Positions 34,257-43,751 of a DNA stretch of 64,000 bases are shown here, one piece after another. The position numbers were made by a program, and so were the translations under genes. Source of the stretch: Streptomyces caniferus (lineage in GTDB: Bacteria; Actinomycetota; Actinomycetes; Streptomycetales; Streptomycetaceae). The stretch is from the NCBI RefSeq assembly GCF_009811555.1, contig NZ_BLIN01000003.1, forward strand, positions 1,054,001-1,118,000. The letters run 5' to 3'. Numbering within the stretch: position 1 is the stretch's first letter; every line of letters begins with the position of its first letter. The notes beneath the pieces are model-generated. The model had not been told where the DNA came from. It saw only the letters and a list, made by a program, of their open reading frames with translations, and made no database searches.

Positions 34257-34508
34257 GCGCAGGCGGGCCGACGTCCCCGAGCGCACCTTCGTGGTCGTCG
34301 GCCACGCCTTGATGCGACCGGGCGACCGGAGTCTTGCTCAACCCGAGGTCCGAACGACGACTCGTAGGTGCGTGATTCTTGGGCACGGGCAGCATCTGGG
34401 TTGTTGCCCGTTCGTTCCACATCTCTGCCCCTGCGTCCCTGGGGCGCGTCCGTTGAGCGTGCAAGAGTGATGAAGGACGATTCGCCCGTTGACTCCGGAG
34501 GAACGCAG

Positions 34509-35498
34509 ATGGCCCTGAACCGCGAGGAGAACTCCAAGTCCGACAGGGTTCGCGGGCCTGAGCGACCGAGAGCGGCTTCCGCTTCCACCGGCACGGCCGT
34601 ACAACGGATGCTCGCTTCGCAGAGCGCTGTCGGAAATACGGCGGTGGTGCAGATGCTGCTTCAGGCCGGGCATCTGCGGGCGCAGGGCGGCGAGCACGTG
34701 GGGGAAGGTGAAGGGCTGTTCCGGGGCGGTCACACGGTACAGAGGGCCGGGGGACGTGGGTCGTCCTCAAGGGACGGAGGCCACTCCGGCCGATCGTCTG
34801 CCCGCCCGCCACGCATACGTGTCTCGACACTGCCGCATGTGCATCACATTCAGTTACCCACGTACGGTCCCACGTTCGGGCGCGGCGGAGGTACGCGAGG
34901 ACACGTGATTCTGGGCCCGCGCGGATTCTCGGATCAGCGAAGCGACGCCAATTCCCAGCTGCCGCCGGCCATCGTCGACGCCCGCGCGACGTATACGAAC
35001 GAGACCTTCATCGCCGGACATCTGGTCAATGCGTCCTTCGGTGGGGACGGTCGGCGGTCCGCGAATCTCACTATTCTGACTTCCAGCGCCAACGGCCAGA
35101 TGAAGAGTTTCGACAACTCGATCAAATTGGCCCTGGATAATGTGAGTAATATCTACGAACGCCTTTCTCGCATGTCGGTGGACATCACTCCTCTGCGGCT
35201 CGGCGTCGAAGTGGATGTCAGTCCCGCAGGAGAGAGGTACACATGGGACACGCACGGCCCCGGAAAATATATTTCGAAATTCATTCACTGTGTAGCGACA
35301 GTCCGCGGCGCCGGCTTGCTTGAAGACTGGATCACTGCGGAATTGACCAAGGACTCCAGCAATCCAAACTGGCTGTACGTTCGCGGCCAACTGGACATAG
35401 CGGACAGGTATATCGACCACGCGAACACCATGGGAATGATCGACAACGAACCGAGGCACCCCATCGCCCCCGCTCAGAGCCGTTCTCGCAGGCGTTGA
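34509..35498 (+). CDS. Toxin-like protein: N-terminal delivery-type motif plus predicted DNA/RNA endonuclease domain
   Basis: 329 residues. ATG 34509 follows GGAGG. Near the N-terminus, TAVQRMLASQSAVGNTAVVQMLLQAGH (30-54) resembles the LQR..GN.AV..ML motif at the start of many actinobacterial proteins linked to contractile injection systems. A Gly/Arg/Ser-rich linker follows (about 60-105). The C-terminal part holds FIAGHLVNASFGGDG (His 171) and SANLTILTSSANGQMKSFDN (Asn 186 and 195), matching the GH(L)..LGG.G..NL....N layout of DNA/RNA non-specific endonuclease toxins. The second half of the gene is clearly AT-richer than its neighbours (e.g. GGAAAATATATTTCGAAATT near 35260), implying transfer. 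No immunity gene is recognisable beside it. Confidence 0.6.
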   Translation: MALNREENSKSDRVRGPERPRAASASTGTAVQRMLASQSAVGNTAVVQMLLQAGHLRAQGGEHVGEGEGLFRGGHTVQRAGGRGSSSRDGGHSGRSSARPPRIRVSTLPHVHHIQLPTYGPTFGRGGGTRGHVILGPRGFSDQRSDANSQLPPAIVDARATYTNETFIAGHLVNASFGGDGRRSANLTILTSSANGQMKSFDNSIKLALDNVSNIYERLSRMSVDITPLRLGVEVDVSPAGERYTWDTHGPGKYISKFIHCVATVRGAGLLEDWITAELTKDSSNPNWLYVRGQLDIADRYIDHANTMGMIDNEPRHPIAPAQSRSRRR

Positions 35499-35612
35499 CG
35501 GCGCGAAGGGGGCTTCGGTTATGTGCGGTTGCCCTTTCTGGTGGCTCGGCATGTGAGAGGTCCGCCCAGTGGAGCCGGCAGCGTGTGTCCGGGCCCGGCT
35601 CCACCGCACCAG

Positions 35613-35640
35613 GGGGCACCTCCCAGCGGTAGCTGGGAGA
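35613..35640. repeat. REP-like palindrome, copy 1
   Basis: CTCCCAGC (35620-35627), loop GGTA, GCTGGGAG (35632-35639): an exact 8-bp stem preceded by GGGGGCAC. The reverse complement aligns with the element at 59667-59700, so they are two copies of one dispersed repeat. I recall similar elements scattered in other Streptomyces genomes. Confidence 0.6.
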
Positions 35641-35776
35641 GCGCCGCGAGCCAGCCGGGACTTTGCGGACACGCCCTAGGGACAGCAAGCGTCTGATGTG
35701 ACTGGCCGTAAGCGCCAACGCCCGCACAGTCCCACCTGGCTCACGGCGTCCGCCCCTTTCGTACGCCGCCGGTCCG

Positions 35777-35813
35777 CGCCCGCCGGTCGGGGGGATTCCG
35801 GCCGGCGGGTGCG
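35777..35813. terminator. Hairpin terminator at the amylase 3' end
   Basis: CGCCCGCCGGTCGG pairs with CCGGCCGGCGGGTGCG across GGGGATT. No T-run, as is common for Streptomyces terminators. Lies between two convergent genes and may serve both. Confidence 0.6.
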
Positions 35814-35825
35814 GTCACCTGCTCG

Positions 35826-37196
35826 TCAGCGCGTGAGGTGCAGCGCCACCGCTCCCTTGGCCGGGACCGAGAGCTCGGCCTTCCCGTCGGCCCCGACGGT
35901 GACCGTATGGCCGTCGCACGAGGACGGCGCGGCCGCGACGACATCGCAGTACGAGCCGGCGGGCAGCGAGGTCGCGAAGGTGCGACGCAGTTCGGCGTCG
36001 CCGTTGTTGAGGGCCACGAAACCCTTGCCGCTGCGGCCGAAGGCGAGGGCGTTGCCGCCGTCGTCCCACCAGTCCGTCAGCTCCGCCGAACCCACCGCGT
36101 TGCGGAACCCCACCATCCCGGTGATCGCCCGCTTGGCGTGTTCGCCGGTCCAGCCGCCGCTGCCGCCGGGCGGTCCGGCGTCCTTGTCGGACCACTCGTA
36201 GCCGGAGTAGACGTTCGGTGAGCCGTAGGGCGAGGCCAGCATGAAGACCTCGGCGAGGGTGTGCGCGGCGCCGTCCTTGTAGGTCAGCGTGGAGCCGTTG
36301 CGCTCGGTGTCCCAGTTGTCGACGAAGGTGCGGGCCTGGTCGCTGCCGAGCTTGCCGTCCGCGACGGACTTCAGCTGGGCGAGGTTGCCGCTCTGGAAGG
36401 CGCTCTTGAGGTGGCTGCCGTAGCGGAATTCGTCGACATCGCCGGTGCCGGTGTACTCCTCGGGCCGCACCGCCTCGCCGGAGCCGGAGATGACTTCCTG
36501 CACCCAGTACCCCGGGTCGTGCATCTTGCCCTTGATGGCGGCGAGGTCGGCGGCGGAGATGTGCTTGGCGGCGTCCACCCGGAAGCCGTCGACGCCCAGC
36601 GACCGCAGGTCGTCGAGGTACCTGGCGAGGGTGGTGCGGACGTGGTCGCTGCCGGTGTCGAGGTCGGCGAGCCCGACGAGTTCGCAGTTCTGGACGTCGT
36701 CGCGGTTGGTGTAGTCGGAGATGCTCTTCCGGCAGCCGTGGAAGTCCCGGTCCTGATAGGAGCCCGGGTACTGGTACTTGCTGTACCGGGTGCCACCGGT
36801 GCCCGTACCGGATCCGGCCGCCATGTGGTTGATGACGGCGTCGGCGATGACCTTGACGCCCGCGCCGTGGCAGGCCCTGACCATCGAGGCGAACGCGCTC
36901 CGGTCGCCCAGCCGTCCGGCGATCTTGTAGCTGACGGGCTGGTACGAGGTCCACCACTGGTCACCCTGGATGTGCTCCGAGGCGGGCGAGACCTCGACAT
37001 AGCCGTAGCCGGCCGGGCCCAGCTGATCGCCGCAGGTCTTGGCGACATCCGCGTACTTCCACTCGAACAGCGTGGCGGTGACGGTCTTTTCGCCGGGTGG
37101 GGCGGCTTGCGAGGACCACGGCGCGAAGGTGGCCAGGCCGGCCGCGGCCAGCACTCCGGCCAGCGCCCCGCCCAGCACACGGGAACGTTGCTGCAT
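35826..37196 (-). CDS. Secreted alpha-amylase (GH13)
   Basis: 456-residue extracellular starch hydrolase. Signal peptide: [20 protein letters not shown]... with cleavage near SSQA-APPG (about 31). GH13 conserved regions in order: I DAVINH (about 120), [11 protein letters not shown] with the nucleophile Asp (about 202), III VQEVIS with the acid Glu (about 230), [11 protein letters not shown] with the third Asp (about 292). Region IV has Trp where most GH13 enzymes have His; I recall the same in some Streptomyces amylases. The C-terminal all-beta domain ends GAVALHLTR; no starch-binding module. Single gene with its own terminator. Confidence 0.94.
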   Translation of the reverse strand: MQQRSRVLGGALAGVLAAAGLATFAPWSSQAAPPGEKTVTATLFEWKYADVAKTCGDQLGPAGYGYVEVSPASEHIQGDQWWTSYQPVSYKIAGRLGDRSAFASMVRACHGAGVKVIADAVINHMAAGSGTGTGGTRYSKYQYPGSYQDRDFHGCRKSISDYTNRDDVQNCELVGLADLDTGSDHVRTTLARYLDDLRSLGVDGFRVDAAKHISAADLAAIKGKMHDPGYWVQEVISGSGEAVRPEEYTGTGDVDEFRYGSHLKSAFQSGNLAQLKSVADGKLGSDQARTFVDNWDTERNGSTLTYKDGAAHTLAEVFMLASPYGSPNVYSGYEWSDKDAGPPGGSGGWTGEHAKRAITGMVGFRNAVGSAELTDWWDDGGNALAFGRSGKGFVALNNGDAELRRTFATSLPAGSYCDVVAAAPSSCDGHTVTVGADGKAELSVPAKGAVALHLTR

Positions 37197-37527
37197 CTTC
37201 CGGCTCCTTGATCATGGGGCACGGCAGGACGCACCGCGCCCACGAGTGCAGCCACGCGCCGGGCCGCCATGGGGGGATTCGCCTCGGAGCCTGCCGTTTA
37301 CCGCGCGGACGCGTCAAGGCTTTCTGCAAGGCATTTCAGCGACTTGCGAAAGGCACCGGCGGCAGGATCTGCGGAGTTGCCGTGAGCCGTCCGGGATTGC
37401 GGCAAAGAATCCAAGAGTGCCGCATCAAGAGTCCAATCGGCCCTCTTGTGCCTCAGGCCGTCGGCCGACAGGGTCCTGACCGAGGTTCACGTATGCCCCG
37501 GCACACCACCGCTCCCCTGGAGGACCG
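37197..37527. other. Divergent intergenic between amylase and GH109-type gene
   Basis: 331 bp carrying both promoters; contains the repeat described at 37320-37352. No small gene seen. Confidence 0.5.
37320..37352. promoter_or_regulatory. Possible MalR/Reg1-type operator upstream of amylase
   Basis: CTTTCTGCAAG (37320-37330) and CTTGCGAAAG (37343-37352) form an imperfect inverted repeat; CTTGCA-type elements are the targets of the maltose regulator Reg1/MalR at Streptomyces amylase promoters. Located 124-156 bp before the amylase start. The match is partial. Confidence 0.4.
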
Positions 37528-38958
37528 ATGAACGAGGCACCATCGCAGAACCACGACCACAACGAGGCGGGTCCCAGCCGTCGTTCGGTCCTGTGGACCG
37601 CCGGTGCGGCGGGCGCCGGACTGGGACTCGGCGGCCTGCCGTCCGGGACGGCCGCGGCCGCCGCACCCGCGGCGGCGGGCTCCGCGACCGCCGCCGCGTC
37701 CCCGGACACCAAGGCCAGGACCATGATCGGGGTGCCCTTCGAGCGGCGCAGCACCGTACGCGTCGGCATCATCGGGCTCGGCAACCGCGGTGGCAGCATG
37801 ATCGACCTCTTTCTCGCGATGCCGGGCGTCCGCGTCGTCGCCCTGTGCGATCCGGTGAAGGACAAGACCGCCAAGGCCGCGAAGAAGGTCACCGCCGCGG
37901 GCCAGCCCGCGCCCGCCGTCTACACCAACGGCGACCACGACTTCGAAAACCTCTGCACGCGCAGCGACATCGACTTCGTCTACACGGCCACGCCCTGGGA
38001 CTGGCATTTCGAGATGGCGAAGACGGCGATGCTCAACGGCAAGCACGTGGGCGTCGAATGCCCCATCGCGCTGCGCCTGGACCAGCTGTGGGAGCTGGTC
38101 CACCTCTCCGAGCGCACCCGCAGACACTGTATGCAGCTGGAGAACTGCTGCTACGGCAGGAACGAGATGCGGGTGCTGCGGATGGCGCACGCGGGCCTGT
38201 TCGGCGATCTGCTGCACGGCGCCGGTGCGTATATCCACGATCTGCGCGGCCTGATGTTCGACCCCAAGTACTACGAGGGGCCGTGGCGGCGGCTGTGGCA
38301 CACCCGGCTGCGCGGCGATCTCTACCCCAACCACGGTTTCGGCCCGGTCGCCAACTACATGGACATCAACCGCGGGGACCGCGCCGTACGCATCTCCAGC
38401 GTCGGCACGCCCGCCCTCGGCCTCGCCAAGTACCGCAAGGAGCACATGCCGGCGAACGACCCCAGCTGGAAGGAGTCGTACATCGAGAGCGACCGGACGA
38501 TCAGCCTCGTACAGACCGCCAAGGGGCGGGTGATCCGGCTGGAACACGATGTCTCCACCCCGCACCCCTACAGCCGGATCAACAGCCTCGGCGGCACCAA
38601 GGGCCTCTTCGAGGACTACCCGGAGCGGATCTACCTCGAGCCGGACCAGAACAACGACGAGTGGGGCGACTTCGCCAAGTACGCGGAGTGGGACCACTGG
38701 CTCTGGAAGGAACACGCCAATCCGCCCGGCGGGCACGGCGGCATGGACTACATGCTGGTCTTCCGGCTGATGCAGTGCATGCGGCTGGGCCTCGTACCGG
38801 ACTTCGACGTCTATGACGCGGCGACCTGGACCGCGCCGGTGCCGCTGAGCGATCTCTCGATCAAGGCGAACGGTGCCCCGCAGGAGATCCCCGACTTCAC
38901 CCGCGGGCTGTGGAAGAAGACCCGGCCGGGGATGGATTCGCCCAAGCCGGAGGAGTGA
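37528..38958 (+). CDS. Tat-exported GH109-type glycosidase / Gfo-Idh-MocA protein
   Basis: 476 residues. Twin-arginine signal: [20 protein letters not shown] (about 16-35) followed by Ala-rich cleavage region, so it is exported folded with its NAD cofactor. The Rossmann motif [17 protein letters not shown] (about 77-93) and [38 protein letters not shown] and [22 protein letters not shown] are typical of GH109 alpha-N-acetylgalactosaminidases, which use NAD+ catalytically. ATG 37528 behind GGAGGACCG. Divergent from the amylase; substrate assignment rests on family resemblance. Confidence 0.87.
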   Translation: MNEAPSQNHDHNEAGPSRRSVLWTAGAAGAGLGLGGLPSGTAAAAAPAAAGSATAAASPDTKARTMIGVPFERRSTVRVGIIGLGNRGGSMIDLFLAMPGVRVVALCDPVKDKTAKAAKKVTAAGQPAPAVYTNGDHDFENLCTRSDIDFVYTATPWDWHFEMAKTAMLNGKHVGVECPIALRLDQLWELVHLSERTRRHCMQLENCCYGRNEMRVLRMAHAGLFGDLLHGAGAYIHDLRGLMFDPKYYEGPWRRLWHTRLRGDLYPNHGFGPVANYMDINRGDRAVRISSVGTPALGLAKYRKEHMPANDPSWKESYIESDRTISLVQTAKGRVIRLEHDVSTPHPYSRINSLGGTKGLFEDYPERIYLEPDQNNDEWGDFAKYAEWDHWLWKEHANPPGGHGGMDYMLVFRLMQCMRLGLVPDFDVYDAATWTAPVPLSDLSIKANGAPQEIPDFTRGLWKKTRPGMDSPKPEE

Positions 38959-39093
38959 GGGCCGGAGGCGGCGCGGGGGCCCGGCCGACGGGGGGCCGGG
39001 TCCGGCTGACGGGGTGTGGTGCGGGCGCGGCGGGCGGGCCGGGCGGTGCGAGCGGGGCCCGGCGGGCGGCGGTGCGCCGGCCGGGCCCGTCGC

Positions 39094-40542
39094 TCAGGTG
39101 TCGCGGCCGGTGACGGGGGCGGCGCCCGGCTCGGTCGCCGCCTCGCGCACCTTCGCCGGCTCGCGCGCCTCCACCGGCTCGGCCTCCGCCCGCTGCGCCC
39201 CCCGCTCCTGCCGTTCGCCCGACCGGTCGGGTGCCGCAGTGGCCGGCAGTTCGCCGTTGAGGACCTTCTTCGCCGTCACCCGGTCCAGTGCGCCCTCCCA
39301 GCGGGAGACCGCGAAGACCGCGACGCAGTTGCCGAGCAGGTTGGTAGCCACCCGCATCGAATCCATGATCCGGTCGACGCCGAGCAGCAGGGCGACCGCG
39401 CCGGCCGGGATGACGCCCAGCGCGGAGGCCGTCGCGGACAGCGCGAGGAACGCCGAACCCGGCACGCCCGCCATGCCCTTGCTGGTCAGCATCAGGACCA
39501 GCACCACGGTGATCTGCTGGCCGAGCGACAGGTCGACACCGATGGCCTGGGCGATGAAGAGCGTGCCGATCGAGAGGTAGATCGAGGCGCCGTCGAGGTT
39601 GAAGGAGTAGCCGGTCGGCAGCACCAGGCCCACCGCATCGTCCCGGCAGCCCGCGGCGCGCAGCTTCTGCATCATCCGCGGCATCACGGTCTCGCTGGAG
39701 CCGGTGCCGAGCGCCAGCAGCAGCTCCTCGCGGGTGTAGCGGACGAACTTCCACAGGCTCAGCCCGGTGACGGCCTTGAGCGCACCGCCGAGCAGCGCGA
39801 GGAAGACCAGCGCGACCCCGTAGCAGACCGCGATCAGTTTCCCGTACGTCGACATCGCCCCCAGGCCGTACTCCCCCACCAGGTGGGCGGTGGCGCCGAG
39901 GACCGCGAGCGGGGCGAGCTTCATGAGGAAGCCGACGATGGTGAACACGACGTCCTGGGCCTGCTCGATCAGCGGCAGGATCTGCGGCACCTTCTGCTGC
40001 CCGAGGTGCAGCAGCGCGGCGCCCACCAGGCAGGCCAGCACCAGGACTTGCAGCAGCGAGTTCTCGGCGAAGGCGCCGACGGCGCTGTCCGGCAGCGACT
40101 CCAGGACGAACTGGGCGGCGGAGGGCAGCTGTCCGCCGCCCGTCTTGGCGTCCACCGCACCCTTGTCGAGGGAGGCCGGATCGACATGCATCCCGGCGCC
40201 GGGCGCGAAGACATTACCGGCCAGCAGGCCGACGACGAGCGCGACGCCGCTCGCCACCTCGAACCAGATCAAGGCCTTGACCCCGATCCGGCCGAAGGCC
40301 TTGAGGTCACCCGCCTTGGTGATCCCGGCGACGACCACGCAGAAGACGAGCGGGGCGATCATCGCCTTGATCAGGCGTACGAAGCCGTCACCGAGCGGCT
40401 GGAGCGAGGATCCCGCCTGCGGCCACAGGCGTCCGACGAGAACGCCGAGGACCAGGGCGATAAGTACCTGCGCGAACAGGCTGGTGCGCAGGAAGCGGCC
40501 TGCGCGGCGGGTGAGGCTTGCGGTGGCGTGCGGCACGGGCAC
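39094..40542 (-). CDS. dctA: Dicarboxylate/amino acid:cation symporter (DctA-like)
   Basis: 482-residue membrane transporter for C4-dicarboxylates or glutamate/aspartate. Motifs: LGTGSSETVMPRMM (serine-rich hairpin 1), GYSFNLDGASIYLSIGTLFIAQA, SKGMAGVPGSAFLALSAT (hairpin 2) and DRIMDSMRVATNLLGNCVAV, the substrate-binding helix 8. Start is GTG 40540-40542 just behind GGAGGA. The C-terminal 50 residues are an Arg/Glu/Ala-rich cytoplasmic tail, longer than in E. coli DctA. Confidence 0.92.
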   Translation of the reverse strand: MPVPHATASLTRRAGRFLRTSLFAQVLIALVLGVLVGRLWPQAGSSLQPLGDGFVRLIKAMIAPLVFCVVVAGITKAGDLKAFGRIGVKALIWFEVASGVALVVGLLAGNVFAPGAGMHVDPASLDKGAVDAKTGGGQLPSAAQFVLESLPDSAVGAFAENSLLQVLVLACLVGAALLHLGQQKVPQILPLIEQAQDVVFTIVGFLMKLAPLAVLGATAHLVGEYGLGAMSTYGKLIAVCYGVALVFLALLGGALKAVTGLSLWKFVRYTREELLLALGTGSSETVMPRMMQKLRAAGCRDDAVGLVLPTGYSFNLDGASIYLSIGTLFIAQAIGVDLSLGQQITVVLVLMLTSKGMAGVPGSAFLALSATASALGVIPAGAVALLLGVDRIMDSMRVATNLLGNCVAVFAVSRWEGALDRVTAKKVLNGELPATAAPDRSGERQERGAQRAEAEPVEAREPAKVREAATEPGAAPVTGRDT

Positions 40543-40883
40543 TCCTCCATGGACGGATTCTGTGATGCGGAAGTGGACTTCCGCGATCCGTCACTATGGC
40601 CGCTTGTTGTTCACCACGAAAGAGGTCCGTGTAACTTCCCCGGAAATCTTGGAGCTTGATCCAAGGGGGATGCACGGGAGCTCCGAATTCGGGCAGCGGT
40701 GACCGTTGCGTTGACTTTCCTGCGGATTTGCGAGGGCGGAGAGGCGCGCCGGATGTCGTTCACGCGCCGGGCGTTGGGCGCGCGGGTTTGTCGCATGCGG
40801 GCGCGGTGCACGGCGCCTTGCCCTGGGCCTGAGGTGCGCGCACCCTCCACCTGCCGGCCGTACGCGCACCCCGCCTCGTGCGC
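40543..40883. other. Intergenic between dctA start and L,D-transpeptidase end
   Basis: 341 bp holding the dctA promoter; I see no gene. Slightly AT-richer around 40560-40700 than its surroundings. Confidence 0.5.
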
Positions 40884-41651
40884 TCAGGCCGCCAGGTGCG
40901 CCTTGTCCCCCATGACCACCACGGGGTGCCGTGCCGGATCGAGGGCGCGCAGCAAGGCCTGCATACCGGCCTTCGGGAGGCTGACGCACGCGGACGTCCC
41001 GCTGCCGTGGTCCAGGTGCAACCAGACCCCGCCGCCCTTCGACTGACCCTGCGGACGGGTCGGGTCCAGCGGGGAGCTCCCCTTGACGCGGTTGTAGTTG
41101 ATCGCGACGACGTAATCGAAGTCGTGCCGGGTGTTCTTGGACCAGTACGACGGCGGGGTGAACGCCGACGAGTGCGTATAGGGCAGCTTGGCGCCGGGAT
41201 CCTGGAGGACACCGCCCGCGTCGGTCAGCGAGAACACCCCGACGGGGCTGCGCTTGTCCCCTTCGTGGTGATCGGCCGTCCAGCCGCGCCGGCCGTTGTG
41301 GGCGGCCCAACGTCCGTTCTGGTCCCATCCGTTGGCACCCTTGTCGTACAGGACGACGGTGGCGTCGGCCGAGTCCACGTCCTTGCCGTAGACCGCCACG
41401 ACCTGCCGGGAACCGGCGGGGATCCGCGACCTCAGGGCGGTGCCGACCTCGGGGATGTTCTTGAGGTGGGTGGTGGCCGACGCGCCACGGGCCGGGCCGC
41501 CGGGGCGCTCCCCCTTGCCCGCGCCGTCACCCTTGCCGTCCCCGGCCTTGCCACCGCTCGCACCGCCGCCGCAGCCCACCAGAAGGACCAGCCCCGCCGC
41601 GGCCACCGCCGCCATCCGCATCGCACTGCCCGCTGTTCGCATGCCCCCCAT
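40884..41651 (-). CDS. L,D-transpeptidase-like (YkuD) lipoprotein
   Basis: 255 residues anchored outside the membrane: MRTAGSAMRMAAVAAAGLVL followed by LVGCGG lipobox. Mature part has a Gly/Lys-rich linker then a YkuD-like domain: VVAVYGKDVDSADATVVLYD, GDKRSPVGVFSLTDAGGVL, and the active-site region HLDHGSGTSACVSLPKAGM, where Cys lies in SACVSL rather than the usual HGCxR. Probably acts on peptidoglycan cross-links. ATG at 41651 or 41642. Antisense open frames extend far beyond this gene and are not used. Confidence 0.8.
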   Translation of the reverse strand: MGGMRTAGSAMRMAAVAAAGLVLLVGCGGGASGGKAGDGKGDGAGKGERPGGPARGASATTHLKNIPEVGTALRSRIPAGSRQVVAVYGKDVDSADATVVLYDKGANGWDQNGRWAAHNGRRGWTADHHEGDKRSPVGVFSLTDAGGVLQDPGAKLPYTHSSAFTPPSYWSKNTRHDFDYVVAINYNRVKGSSPLDPTRPQGQSKGGGVWLHLDHGSGTSACVSLPKAGMQALLRALDPARHPVVVMGDKAHLAA

Positions 41652-41876
41652 GGTCGCACCGTCGCCCTGACGGCCGTTCGGCACCCGACCGCCGCCGACC
41701 GGCCGCCGCACGATTGTCCGGATCGCAGGGGCACAGCGGAAAAACCGTTTGAAATCAGCCCACGCCACGGGCCAACCTTCCAGAACCTCCGCCGGAGACG
41801 AGACGGGCGAGAGGGGCATTTCGCCTGCCGCAACGGCCTGTTGCCGCCCACCCACCACGACTTCGCCTGGGGCATC

Positions 41877-43751
41877 ATGCACATTCGCGACCTTCCGCAT
41901 CCCGACCCGGGCGTCCCGGACGTCCGTACGGGCGGCGCCTTTCTCCTGTGGCTCTGCAGGCAACAGCTCGGCGGACAGTTCAAGGCCCTCGCCTGGGGGC
42001 TGCTGAACGTCGGCGCCATCGCCGCCTCCCCCGTACCGGTGGGTCTTGCCGTGCAGGCCGTGGTGGACCGCGATGTCGGCCGGCTCGTCCTGGCCGGCGG
42101 CCTGATCCTGGCTCTGGGCATCCTGATCGCCCTCGGTGGCACGATGCTGCACCGCGCGGCCGTCACCAATTGGATCACCGCCGTCGCCCGGATGCAGCAA
42201 CTCCTCGCCCGCAAGACCACGGAGCTGGGTTCGGCCATGACCCGGCGGGTGGCGGCCGGGGAGATCGTCGCCGTCAGCACCGGCGACCTGGAGAAGATCG
42301 GCTGGTTCGTCGAGGCGATCTCCCGGTTCGGTGCCGCCGCGGTCAGCGCGGCCGGCGTCTCCGTGGCGCTGACCCTCTACCGGCCGGAACTGGGCGTGCT
42401 GGTGGCCGTCGGCGTGCCCGTGATGGCACTGGCCGTGCTGCCGTTGCTGCCGCACGCCACCCGACGCGCCGACGCCCAGCGCGAGAAGGCCGGCCAGGCC
42501 ACCGAGCTGGCCTCCGACACCGTCGCCGGGCTGCGCGTGCTGCGCGGCATCGGCGGCGAGGAACTCTTCCTCGGCCGCTACCGCAGCGCCTCCCAGGAAG
42601 TACGCAAGGCCGCCGTCCGCAGCGCCCGGATGTGGTCGCTGATCTCGGCCGTCCAGGTACTGCTGCCGGGCCTGCTGCTCATCGCGGTGGTCTGGTACGG
42701 CACCCGGCTCGCCCTGGACGGCACGATCGCCGTCGGCGATCTCGTCACCGTCTACAGCGCGGTCACCTTCCTGCTCTTCCCGCTCAGACACTTCGAAGAG
42801 ATCGCCCAGGCCTACTCCTTCGCCAGACCGTCGGCGAAACGCACGGCCCGCGTCCTGGCGCAGAGCCGCCCGGCCGGCGGGCGGGACGCAGACCTGAGGG
42901 CGACCTCGATCACCGGGCTGGGCGCAGGCCTCAAGGCAACCACGGCCACCGGGCAGGACGCAGACCCGGGGGCGGCGCCCACCGGCGATCTGCACGACCC
43001 GGTCAGCGGCCTGACCGCCCCGGCCGGCCGGCTGACCGCGGTGGTCTGCGGCGACCCCGACAGCGCGGGGCGGCTCGCCGAACGCCTCGGCGGCCACCCG
43101 CCGCATCACGACGACGACGGCGGTGACGGCACCGGGCTGATCTCCGTCGCGCTCGGCGGCACCCCGCTGGACGACCTGCCGCGCGACGCCGCCCGGGAGG
43201 CCGTACTCGTCCAGGACAAGGACCCGATGCTGCTCTCGGGCACGCTCGGCGAACTGCTGGACGTACCGGCATCCGGCCGGGTGGGCGCGACGGAGGCGCT
43301 GGCCGCGGCCCAGTGCGGCGATGTGCTGACCGCGCTGGCGCAGGCGTCCGTCGGCGACTCGGGGGACCCGATGCAGACCCACATCACCGAGCGCGGCCGG
43401 TCGCTGTCCGGCGGGCAGCGTCAGCGGCTCGCCCTGGCCAGGTCCCTGGTCGCCGACCCCGAGGTGCTGGTGCTCGACGAGCCGACCAGCGCCGTCGACG
43501 CACACACCGAGGCCCGGATCGCCGACGGCCTGCGGGGGATCAGGACGGGACGGACGACCGTCGTGCTCACCTCCAGTCCGCTCCTGCTCGACCGGGCGGA
43601 ACGGGTGGTGCTCCTCCAGGAGGGAAAGGCCGTCGCCGAGGCCACCCATCGCGAACTGCTGCACAGCCACCCCGCCTACCGCGCGATCGTCACCCGCGCA
43701 TCGGACCCCGAGCCGGCGATGTCGGCCGGCCAGACCGAGGAGACCGCATGA
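41877..43751 (+). CDS. ABC exporter half 1 (degenerate Walker A)
   Basis: 624 residues: six-helix exporter domain (about 30-315) and an ATPase whose Walker A is lost (AVVCGDPDSAGRLAERL at about 385-400, no GKS/T) and whose H-loop His is replaced (VVLTSSPLLL), while the signature LSGGQRQR (about 510) and Walker B VLVLDEPTSAVDA are intact. A roughly 40-residue low-complexity insertion with repeated ATTATGQDAD-like text sits at the domain junction (about 330-370). ATG 41877; stop overlaps the next gene (ATGA). Forms a heterodimer with half 2. Confidence 0.9.
   Translation: MHIRDLPHPDPGVPDVRTGGAFLLWLCRQQLGGQFKALAWGLLNVGAIAASPVPVGLAVQAVVDRDVGRLVLAGGLILALGILIALGGTMLHRAAVTNWITAVARMQQLLARKTTELGSAMTRRVAAGEIVAVSTGDLEKIGWFVEAISRFGAAAVSAAGVSVALTLYRPELGVLVAVGVPVMALAVLPLLPHATRRADAQREKAGQATELASDTVAGLRVLRGIGGEELFLGRYRSASQEVRKAAVRSARMWSLISAVQVLLPGLLLIAVVWYGTRLALDGTIAVGDLVTVYSAVTFLLFPLRHFEEIAQAYSFARPSAKRTARVLAQSRPAGGRDADLRATSITGLGAGLKATTATGQDADPGAAPTGDLHDPVSGLTAPAGRLTAVVCGDPDSAGRLAERLGGHPPHHDDDGGDGTGLISVALGGTPLDDLPRDAAREAVLVQDKDPMLLSGTLGELLDVPASGRVGATEALAAAQCGDVLTALAQASVGDSGDPMQTHITERGRSLSGGQRQRLALARSLVADPEVLVLDEPTSAVDAHTEARIADGLRGIRTGRTTVVLTSSPLLLDRAERVVLLQEGKAVAEATHRELLHSHPAYRAIVTRASDPEPAMSAGQTEETA

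Larger units (their letters stand above)
35499..35825. other. Intergenic between toxin-like gene and amylase
   Basis: 327 bp, convergent 3' ends. Holds a REP-like palindrome (35613-35640) and a hairpin (35777-35813); no gene seen. Confidence 0.6.

Noticed and set aside
41652..43670. N-terminal extension of the L,D-transpeptidase frame to 43670
   Set aside because: Would run antisense through an intact ABC exporter gene; a proper lipoprotein signal starts at 41642-41651.
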